Shown here piece by piece: positions 5,759 to 10,699 of a stretch of 10,699 nucleotides of DNA. The DNA is from Candidatus Falkowiibacteriota bacterium (GTDB lineage: Bacteria > Patescibacteriota > Patescibacteriia > Patescibacteriales > SZUA-104), in contig JALUVW010000033.1 of NCBI GenBank assembly GCA_027020105.1, positions 1 to 10,699 on the forward strand, given 5' to 3'. A program made the translations under genes and the position numbers. The stretch's first letter is position 1; each line of letters starts with the position of its first letter. The notes under the pieces are model-generated. The model worked only from the letters and a program-made list of their open reading frames with translations. It was not told the origin of the DNA and did no database searches.

Positions 5759-6574
5759 TTATATTAGCCCTTTGCGAAGTAAAAACTCCTTCCCCTTGCC
5801 CAAGTCGGTGCGTACAGACTCCGGGCCATAAGCTTTGCAGATGGGGCATTCATCCTCCTTAAACATCTCCATCCGCAAATCCAGAAGAGAGAATAATTCG
5901 GGAACGCCGAGAGTGTTTGCCGTGACTTTGCCGCCGCCGCGATTGCATAAAGCCCCTACTCCGACGACTTCCCCGCCGGCCGCGCGAATCGCGTCAATGG
6001 TTTTAATCACGGTTGTTCCGGAATTGATAATATCCTCAACGACCAAACATCGCTTTCCGCTAACGATTTTATCGTAGCCGCGTTTCAAGATTCTTTTCGC
6101 GCCGACTTTTATGCGGCAGATAATCTTGCCAACGGTCCGCGATTCGGGCGTCAGGACAATATCCATCTCGCCCAGAACATTCTTAAGTTTAATTTTATCG
6201 CCCGAGGTAATTTCCATAATTTTCGCGGAATCAAACTCAATTTCCTCAATCTCGTCAACTTCGTCGGCGTACACCGATAAAACCTCTTTGGTAAAAGCGG
6301 ACGGCGCGTAATGATAAGCCACCCACTGGGAAAGGCTTACCGCCCCGACTGTCGGCCCCACAACCACATCCGCCTTGACGCCGTTCCCCAAGAAATAATC
6401 CGCGATGGCCTCGCATAACAAACTTACGGACCTGACGTGAGGATAAATAGCGTCTTTGTTCACGTAAGCCGAACCATGATACCAGCCATCTCTTTTTTTG
6501 GCGTAAACAAAATGGCCGCCGGTGATTATTGAGTTGGCGTTTGAAAAAATACGACCTATTTCTTTCTTGTCCAT
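5759..6574 (-). CDS. pyrE: PyrE-like orotate phosphoribosyltransferase
   Basis: 271 residues from the ATG at 6574, chosen because a full AAGGAGG (6588-6582) sits 7 bases upstream; the reading could extend to 6616 but without an RBS. The PRPP-binding loop of type I phosphoribosyltransferases is LVVEDIINSGTTV (177-189), preceded by a strand containing VVGPTVGAVSLSQW (71-84). The C-terminal region has DECPICKAYGPES (Cys243, Cys246), a CPxC element I associate with PyrE-like enzymes of archaea and some bacteria. Expected reaction: orotate plus PRPP to OMP in UMP synthesis. It is longer than E. coli PyrE (213 aa), mainly through an acidic stretch at about 100-170 (DEVDEIEEIEF), so another purine or pyrimidine specificity is possible. 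It follows the 67-aa orphan by 34 bp and ends in a strong terminator. No other pyrimidine gene is in view. Confidence 0.8.
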   Translation of the reverse strand: MDKKEIGRIFSNANSIITGGHFVYAKKRDGWYHGSAYVNKDAIYPHVRSVSLLCEAIADYFLGNGVKADVVVGPTVGAVSLSQWVAYHYAPSAFTKEVLSVYADEVDEIEEIEFDSAKIMEITSGDKIKLKNVLGEMDIVLTPESRTVGKIICRIKVGAKRILKRGYDKIVSGKRCLVVEDIINSGTTVIKTIDAIRAAGGEVVGVGALCNRGGGKVTANTLGVPELFSLLDLRMEMFKEDECPICKAYGPESVRTDLGKGKEFLLRKGLI

Positions 6575-6608
6575 TCTTTTGCCTCCTTGGAATTGCTTAT
6601 ACCGGCTG

Positions 6609-6812
6609 CTAAACAACCGCGATTTTTTTTCTTTCTTTCATTTCCGTTGATACGGTATTCTTTTTTTGAAACCTCGCAACCTCCGCGATACCGTTGCCCG
6701 ATAAACGGATTTTCATCATCATATAGTCATAATATCCGCTCTTTAGGTGTTTTTGTTTCATACTTAACAGCGCCTCCGGGTCTTTTAAGTAATTCTCTCT
6801 TTTTTTCGCCAT
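6609..6812 (-). CDS. Small basic orphan protein, 67 aa
   Basis: The ATG at 6812 is preceded by AAAGGAGG (6827-6820) at 7 bases, one of the three best ribosome binding sites in the window, which is the main argument that it is real. The reading frame could run upstream to a TTG at 6920, but that adds an unlikely sequence without an RBS. The product (MAKKRENYLKDPEALLSMKQ...) is lysine-rich and mostly helical-looking at residues 10-25, with a Tyr/Met patch SGYYDYMMMKIRLSG at 25-39 and a charged end KERKKIAVV. No signal peptide, membrane segment or metal motif is seen, and I do not recognise the family. It lies 34 bp before pyrE and 128 bp after the membrane-protein gene, so it is probably co-transcribed with pyrE. 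Function unknown. Confidence 0.7.
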   Translation of the reverse strand: MAKKRENYLKDPEALLSMKQKHLKSGYYDYMMMKIRLSGNGIAEVARFQKKNTVSTEMKERKKIAVV

Positions 6813-6847
6813 CTTTTTTCCTCCTTTTTTTCGTTTGGCTTGTTTAT

Positions 6848-6896
6848 TTAAATTTTCAAAGGGCAAACATAAAAGCCCAAAGCGTTTTCCTCCTTT
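6848..6896 (-). other. Leader with a second SD and a possible 10-codon peptide
   Basis: Upstream of the 67-aa gene a second AAAGGAGGAAAA (6896-6889 for the SD) lies 69 bases before the one used at 6827. Eight bases downstream a TTG (6880) opens a frame reading MGFYVCPLKI before TAA at 6848. The segment also contains short complementary runs (CAAAG/CTTTG around the SD, GGGC/GCCC at 6878-6861). It may be a leader peptide, an mRNA structure or only the relic of a lost small gene. The evidence is thin. Confidence 0.25.
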
Positions 6897-6940
6897 GAGC
6901 TTTAACGTGGCGTCGCCCAATACCGTCGCGGCAAAATCGT

Positions 6941-7888
6941 CTAAGGGGCGGGAAGCGGTTCAACCGTGTCAATAATAACGCCCGCCATCACCTTTTGTTC
7001 CAGGCATTGATAGCCGGCATCATGCCGCCAGCGCTTAGAGTAATATCCGTAACGGTAATCATATTCCTTGCCTTTATTGGATGACCGAAACTCGGCGCAT
7101 AATTCATAAGTTTTTTCGCCGGTTACTTTGTAATCAAATTTCTTTTTTGTCGCGCTGTCGGTTAAAATTTCTTCATCCAAATAAAATCTTCCGCCGATTA
7201 AAACATCCAAACTTTCCGGCATTTTTTTGTTTGCCGCGTAATAATCGTTAATGGCGGAATCAATTCGGTTAAATTTTCCCAAAATATTGTTGTCGTGTCT
7301 GATGTTTCTGGTTTCTCGCGGCGACTCAACGAACACGAACGCGGAAACCAAAACGGCGGCGACCATAAGCAGTGAGACGCAAAAATACGCGCGCGCGACT
7401 TTGTCTTTAACGCCGACCACGTTCTCCCGCTTGATATCGTATAAATAATAAGTGAACACAATGGCGGCGATAACAAGAGCGGTGGCGGCCTTTAAAATGA
7501 ATTTGACGGTTAATTCGCCGTCCAAAAAACTGTAAATCACGGAAATAAGCCAGCCCAGCATCACTATTGAAGAAACAAGCAAAATAAAATAAGTAAGCCA
7601 TTTTCTTACTCCGGAATTATTGTCCAACAAGCCTTTGAACAAATTTTTATTGATTTGGGCGGCTGTCAAATAATAAATCGGCGTCGCGATAATCAAGGCG
7701 GAAATGGCGAACTTCAAAGCGTCGGGAGAATAACTTCCGCGGAAAGTTTGAATCGCGTCAACAATGTTTTTGTTGATAATTTGAAAAACAATAATGCCGA
7801 CCGACAGCGACATAAAAATAAGCGCCGCCAAGGAAAGCAAATAAAAGAACGCGAATTTGGCCGAATTATCGGAGTTTTGTTGTTCCAT
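6941..7888 (-). CDS. DUF5671-type membrane protein with a pseudopilin-like soluble tail
   Basis: 315 residues. Five hydrophobic segments are visible at about 12-38, 56-78, 96-121, 130-151 and 166-187, the arrangement I associate with DUF5671 membrane proteins, common in Patescibacteria. The remaining 128 residues are soluble. There, RIDSAINDYYAANKKMPESLDVLIGG followed by DSATKKKFDYKVTGEKTYELCAEF resembles the C-terminal domain of type II secretion GspG-like pseudopilins (LPxSLxxL ... DPxTxxxYxYxxxxxxYELCAxF). Cys264 and Cys295 could form a disulfide outside the cell. No prepilin peptidase site is present, so it is not a pilin itself. Role unknown; probably an envelope protein. The winged-helix gene lies 66 bp upstream in the same direction. 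The ATG at 7888 has no SD. Confidence 0.75.
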   Translation of the reverse strand: MEQQNSDNSAKFAFFYLLSLAALIFMSLSVGIIVFQIINKNIVDAIQTFRGSYSPDALKFAISALIIATPIYYLTAAQINKNLFKGLLDNNSGVRKWLTYFILLVSSIVMLGWLISVIYSFLDGELTVKFILKAATALVIAAIVFTYYLYDIKRENVVGVKDKVARAYFCVSLLMVAAVLVSAFVFVESPRETRNIRHDNNILGKFNRIDSAINDYYAANKKMPESLDVLIGGRFYLDEEILTDSATKKKFDYKVTGEKTYELCAEFRSSNKGKEYDYRYGYYSKRWRHDAGYQCLEQKVMAGVIIDTVEPLPAP

Positions 7889-7954
7889 ATGTTTGTATCC
7901 GCCATCCGTTTAAGCCTCGCGCTTCGGTTCAAAGCCAAAACGAATTAAAGCGAA

Positions 7955-8257
7955 TTATTTAACGAGCGGTTTTTGCCGGCCGCCCTTTATCAGTTCTCTA
8001 ATCACCTTTTTCCCGCTATTGGTGATTTTCGCTTTGTGGATAAACCATCTTTTGGCGGTTTTATGTCCGTAAGCCGTCAATAAATCCTTTTCCACCAATC
8101 TTTCTATGCTGTTATGAACGGCTATCTCCACGCTTTTTCTGCGATTGTTTAATTCTTCCTTTGAATAAAAATCATAAAATTCCCGCCTGCCAGCGATGCC
8201 TTTTTTGTCGTAATAGCATTTTGCGAGAATATATTTTTGCAGACGCGAAAGACGCAT
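7955..8257 (-). CDS. Small winged-helix DNA-binding protein
   Basis: 100 residues, cytoplasmic, basic. LQKYILAKCYYDKKGIAGRREFYDFY (6-31) could be the first helices, followed by SVEIAVHNSIERLVEKDLLTAYG (42-64), which has the spacing of a recognition helix and the start of a winged hairpin, then the wing AKRWFIHKAKITNSGKKVIREL (68-89). The 'ITxxGxKVIREL' end is typical of MarR/PadR-like winged helices. I call it a probable transcription regulator; similar short proteins are frequent in Patescibacteria. Its targets are unknown. The adjacent membrane-protein gene is the simplest candidate, and the TATAC-N4-GTATA operator at 5530-5577 is a more distant one. No SD precedes the ATG at 8257, and no clear promoter is seen in the AT-rich repeat region upstream. 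Confidence 0.65.
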   Translation of the reverse strand: MRLSRLQKYILAKCYYDKKGIAGRREFYDFYSKEELNNRRKSVEIAVHNSIERLVEKDLLTAYGHKTAKRWFIHKAKITNSGKKVIRELIKGGRQKPLVK

Positions 8258-8278
8258 ACTATGGATAATTTAAAAAGC

Positions 8279-8396
8279 AAAATGTAAAATGAAAAATGAC
8301 AATGTAAAATTAAAAAATAATTTTTAACATTTTTAATTGTCATTCCGGTTTTTGCTTGTCCCGCTTATTTGCGGGGATATTTGAATTTTACATTTT
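8279..8396. repeat. AT-rich repeat cluster with inverted arms between aspS and the winged-helix gene
   Basis: AATGTAAAAT occurs directly at 8281-8290 and 8301-8310 and inverted at 8385-8394. AATGACAAT (8295-8303) is inverted as ATTGTCATT (8336-8344). A GC hairpin CCCGC-TTATTT-GCGGG sits at 8360-8375. No T-run follows the hairpin on the minus strand, so it is a poor aspS terminator. The 154-bp gap (8258-8411) is filled by this material. It resembles MITE-like intergenic repeats of AT-rich composition that I recall from Patescibacteria genomes. Confidence 0.55.
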
Positions 8397-8411
8397 AAAA
8401 ATCAAAATTTA

Positions 8412-10232
8412 TCACACTTTTTTCTTAATCTTTAATCCCAAGTCTTTCAACTGTTCCTCTGAAACCTCGCCGGGCGAATCCATCATCACGTCTCTGGCCC
8501 GGCCGTCTTTGGGGAAGGCGTAAATATCGCGAATTGAGTCCAAATCAAACAAAATCATCAACAATCTGTCCAGTCCCGGCGCTATTCCGCCATGGGGAGG
8601 CGCCCCGTACTCAAAAGCCCTGATCATAGCGGAAAACTTTTTGTCAACTTCTTCTTTGGCGTATCCGGCTATTTCAAACGCCTTATACATTATTTTCGGG
8701 TCGTGGTTGCGTATCGCTCCGGAGGAAATTTCATACCCATTGCACACCAAATCGTATTGGTAAGCCAAAATATCCAGCGGACGCTTCGTTTCAAGCGCCT
8801 CCATTCCTCCCTGCGGCATGGAAAACGGATTATGGGAAAAATCAATTCTTCCTTCCTCAACCTCGGAATAATCATACATGGGAAAATCGTAAACCCAGCA
8901 CCATGCCGCCGAATTTTTGTCTTTCAATCCCAATCGCGCGCCGCATTCATCGCGCACGGCTCCCAACGCTTCGCAAACCTCCCGCCATTGATCGGCGCCA
9001 AAAAAAATAATATCACCGGCCTTGCCGTCTACGCGTCTGACAATATCCATGGCCAGTTTTTCGCCCAAAAACTTAACAATCGGCGATTGTAATTCATAAG
9101 AGACTAAGTCTCCAATTGGAGACTTAGTCTCCTTTTTTGATTCTTTAACCACAATATAGGCAAGCCCCTTGGCTCCCTTGCTTTTAGCAACCTCGGTTAA
9201 CTCGTCAATATCTTTTCTTGAAAACTCGGAACCGTTATCAACCTTCATGGCGCGCACCACTCCGCCGTCTTTAACGGCGTTCGCGAACACTCCAAAACCG
9301 CATCCTCTCGCCATTTCCGTAATGTCTCGTATCTCCAAACCGAAACGCAAATCCGGTTTGTCGGTTCCATACTTATTCATCGCCTCGGAATAGGTTAGCC
9401 GCGGGAACGGCTTTTTTAGTATTTTCTTATCGGAAAATTTTTCGGTTAACTCAATCATCAGCGGCTCCACCACTCGCCAAACATCTTCCTGTTCCACGAA
9501 GCTCATCTCCATATCAATCTGATAGAAATCGCCCGGATGGCGGTCCGCCCTCGGATCTTCATCGCGGAAGCACGGGGCAATCTGAAAATAACGGTCAAAA
9601 CCGCCCACCATCAAAAGCTGTTTAAACTGCTGGGGCGCTTGAGGCAGGGCGTAAAACTTTCCCGGGTGAAGCCGCGACGGCACCAAATAATCGCGCGCGC
9701 CCTCCGGGGAGGAATTGGCCAAAATCGGCGTCTGAATTTCAATAAAATCATTTTTATGGAAATACTCCCTGACATAGCGGATAACCTCATCCCTCTTTCT
9801 CATAATCTCTTGCGGTTTATGCCGGCGCAAATCAACAAAACGGTATTTCAGCCGCAAATTCTCATTCGCCTCTTTTGATTTTTCATCGCCGATTTCAAAC
9901 GGCGGCGTCTTTGATTCGTTTAAAATTTCAATCTCCGAGGCTTCAATTTCAATTTCTCCCGTAGATATTTTCGGATTCACCATATCCTTCGGCCTTTGCG
10001 CGACTTTGCCTTTTATCTTGATAACCCATTCGGAGCGCAACTTATCCGCGATTTTCCACGCGCCCTTATTGGCTTCCGGATCAAAAGTAACCTGCGTCAA
10101 TCCGTACCGGTCGCGCAAATCAATAAAAATAATGCCGCCGTGATCGCGCCGCCTATGCACCCAGCCGGCCAATTCCACGGTCTTTCCCGCCTCCTTTTTG
10201 TTTAATTCTCCGCAAGTATGTGTTCTTAACAT
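8412..10232 (-). CDS. aspS: Aspartyl-tRNA synthetase
   Basis: 606 residues, full-length bacterial type. It attaches aspartate to tRNA-Asp in the cytoplasm. Order: OB-fold anticodon domain (about 1-105, GWVHRRRDHGGIIFIDLRDR at 23-42), class II core with motif 1 (FIEIQTPIL, 163-171), flipping-loop and substrate region SSPEGARDYLVPSR (174-187), motif 2 (CFRDEDPRADRHPGDFYQID, 221-240), the inserted GAD domain (about 290-385), and motif 3 (GGIAPGLDRLLMILF, 548-562, with R556). His31 in the anticodon domain matches the residue linked to non-discriminating AspRS in Pseudomonas; if so the enzyme would also charge tRNA-Asn for GatCAB amidation, but this is only suggestive. The GAD domain carries extra residues 368-378 encoded by a perfect palindrome. 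The ATG at 10232 has no SD; a promoter lies about 40 bp upstream. No clear terminator follows. Confidence 0.97.
   Translation of the reverse strand: MLRTHTCGELNKKEAGKTVELAGWVHRRRDHGGIIFIDLRDRYGLTQVTFDPEANKGAWKIADKLRSEWVIKIKGKVAQRPKDMVNPKISTGEIEIEASEIEILNESKTPPFEIGDEKSKEANENLRLKYRFVDLRRHKPQEIMRKRDEVIRYVREYFHKNDFIEIQTPILANSSPEGARDYLVPSRLHPGKFYALPQAPQQFKQLLMVGGFDRYFQIAPCFRDEDPRADRHPGDFYQIDMEMSFVEQEDVWRVVEPLMIELTEKFSDKKILKKPFPRLTYSEAMNKYGTDKPDLRFGLEIRDITEMARGCGFGVFANAVKDGGVVRAMKVDNGSEFSRKDIDELTEVAKSKGAKGLAYIVVKESKKETKSPIGDLVSYELQSPIVKFLGEKLAMDIVRRVDGKAGDIIFFGADQWREVCEALGAVRDECGARLGLKDKNSAAWCWVYDFPMYDYSEVEEGRIDFSHNPFSMPQGGMEALETKRPLDILAYQYDLVCNGYEISSGAIRNHDPKIMYKAFEIAGYAKEEVDKKFSAMIRAFEYGAPPHGGIAPGLDRLLMILFDLDSIRDIYAFPKDGRARDVMMDSPGEVSEEQLKDLGLKIKKKV
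9100..9131. repeat. Perfect 32-bp nested palindrome inside aspS
   Basis: The 32 bases are a perfect dyad centred on CCAATTGG. Each half is again a palindrome (GAGACT-A-AGTCTC and GAGACT-T-AGTCTC). Read on the minus strand in the aspS frame it encodes E368 to S378 (ETKSPIGDLVS), entirely open. Compared with E. coli AspRS the segment between LAYI and SP(I/V)xKFL is nine residues longer here (22 against 13). On the plus strand it is followed by CTTTTTT (9132-9138), so it would also act as a terminator for any antisense transcript. Confidence 0.9.
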
Positions 10233-10273
10233 AAGACAATCAAATCAAAAAAATTAACTTTTTATATATTCAT

Positions 10274-10300
10274 ATTATACTATTTATTTAATTTTAGCAA
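10274..10300 (-). promoter_or_regulatory. aspS: Probable promoter of aspS
   Basis: Minus strand TTGCTA (10300-10295), a 15-bp spacer and TATAAT (10279-10274). The spacer is short, but the -10 is perfect and it lies directly after the terminator of the upstream gene. Transcription would start near 10267, giving a leader of about 35 bases. Confidence 0.6.
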
Positions 10301-10301
10301 G

Positions 10302-10336
10302 AAAAAACCGGCCGCCGAAAATAACGGGCGAGCCGG
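10302..10336 (-). terminator. Rho-independent terminator after the small broken gene
   Basis: Minus strand: CCGGC (10336-10332), a bulged T, CGCC (10330-10327), a 10-base loop, then GGCG and GCCGG (10316-10308), followed at once by TTTTTT (10307-10302). The 9-bp GC stem and T-run are textbook. It separates the recO-side transcript from aspS. Confidence 0.88.
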
Positions 10337-10348
10337 CCGTAATGCTGG

Positions 10349-10506
10349 TCAATATTTGATTTCTTCCCCGCCTCTGCCGGTAATTTTTATCAATTTCACC
10401 TTGGCGTCCTTCTTGGACGCCGCCTTGGCTAATAGGGGGGGCGGTCGCTCTCATATACCAAGATATATTTTTCCTTCTTCTCCTCTCTAAAATGTTTTTT
10501 GCTCAT
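10349..10506 (-). pseudogene. Small gene interrupted at a run of seven C (possible frameshift gene)
   Basis: The ATG at 10506 follows AAGGAGGTG (10519-10511), the best SD in the window. As written, translation stops after 25 residues (MSKKHFREEKKEKYILVYES, then DRPPY) at TAG 10431-10429. Shifting by -1 at the C run (10441-10435) continues without a stop as LLAKAASKKDAKVKLIKITG and RGGEEIKY to TGA 10351-10349, a 52-residue lysine-rich protein ending just before a strong terminator. The good start, open second part and terminator all argue that the intended product is the 52-residue one. The reading frame enters the tract as cgC CCC CCC, a slippery heptamer phase, and a 7-bp stem-loop (10421-10403) follows 13 bases later. 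Alternatives are an assembly or sequencing indel, phase variation or true loss. I do not recognise the family. Confidence 0.6.
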
Positions 10507-10537
10507 GGCGCACCTCCTTTTTGTTTATTTGGTTGGT

Positions 10538-10699
10538 TTAGGCGGAAATATATTTGTAAAACGAACTTATCGTTTCCTTGATTTCAATTTCCAATTTAGC
10601 GTTTATGTTTATTTTTAATCTTGATAATTTATTAAAATCACTGTTTAGAATAATTCTTAACACTTTAATACAATTATCCGTTATTGTCAATAAATCGCC
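10538..10699 (-). CDS. recO: C-terminal end of a probable DNA repair protein RecO (5' part outside the window)
   Basis: The last 53 codons are visible, open from the window edge to TAA at 10540-10538. The sequence ITDNCIKVLRIILNSDFNKL followed by SRLKININAKLEIEIKETIS and SFYKYISA resembles the helical C-terminus of RecO (pattern 'ls..alkllR..l......l..lki......el......yl.y.le'). RecO loads RecA with RecR and anneals SSB-coated DNA. Only this small tail is available, without the zinc-binding cysteines or OB fold, so the assignment rests on pattern memory and could be wrong. It precedes the small interrupted gene by 31 bp on the same strand and probably shares its terminator. Confidence 0.5.
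   Translation of the reverse strand, partial: GDLLTITDNCIKVLRIILNSDFNKLSRLKININAKLEIEIKETISSFYKYISA

Noticed and set aside
8360..8375. CCCGC/GCGGG hairpin as the aspS terminator
   Set aside because: On the minus strand it is followed by an A-rich, not T-rich, sequence; termination there is not supported.
8592..9092. 166-codon plus-strand frame opposite aspS
   Set aside because: It lies fully antisense to catalytic-core aspS sequence, with no RBS, domain or plausible composition.
1..10699. tRNA, rRNA, CRISPR, transposase or prophage genes
   Set aside because: No T-arm GGTTCGAAT-type sequences, spaced repeats or DDE/tyrosine recombinase motifs were seen on either strand.

Overview
The window looks like chromosomal DNA from a Patescibacteria (candidate phyla radiation) bacterium, probably Parcubacteria-like. 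This rests on recognition of protein types, not on a search. The pointers are a surface protein with the repeated 'NGEAWYVYP...YYLGRPADAFKIMRELGLGI' module, a DUF5671-type membrane protein with a pseudopilin-like tail, very compact spacing, mixed use of Shine-Dalgarno (SD) and SD-less starts, and many dispersed palindromic repeats. TGA serves as a stop at the small gene near 10349 and the long reading frames are consistent with the standard bacterial code. I see no tRNA, rRNA, CRISPR array, transposase or phage gene.

Layout. (1) 2-1935: a secreted phosphodiester-glycosidase (NAGPA) protein on the minus strand and greA on the plus strand diverge from a 230-bp region. Each has a TATAAT box 6-7 bases before its ATG, so both mRNAs are predicted to be leaderless. 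(2) 1932-5446, minus strand: AAA ATPase/DUF4143, then a YbaK-domain protein with a lysine-rich tail, a flavodoxin-like protein and a GT4 glycosyltransferase, with gaps of 27, 9 and 5 bp. They are probably read from a near-consensus promoter at 5529-5556 that lies inside a large operator-like inverted repeat. The last gene runs tail to tail into greA, sharing the TTAA stop bases. (3) 5703-8257, minus strand: winged-helix protein, membrane protein, a 67-aa orphan and a PyrE-type phosphoribosyltransferase, ending in a clear intrinsic terminator. (4) 8412-10699, minus strand: the end of a RecO-like gene, a small gene broken or frameshifted at a run of seven C, a strong terminator, then a promoter and full-length aspS.

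Working together: aspS, greA, recO and pyrE are housekeeping functions (aspartate charging, transcript cleavage, recombinational repair, pyrimidine salvage or synthesis). The GT4 enzyme and NAGPA protein point to envelope glycan work, and the winged-helix/DUF5671 pair may be a small regulator and its membrane target. The co-transcription groups are inferred from spacing only.

The observations I rate highest are a perfect 32-bp nested palindrome carried in frame inside aspS (resembling in principle the in-frame palindromic elements of Rickettsia), and a 52-codon gene interrupted at a C_CCC_CCC heptamer followed by a 7-bp stem-loop. The second could be programmed frameshifting, phase variation, true decay or an assembly error. 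I did not find a convincing large undescribed system such as a defence island, BGC or mobile element.
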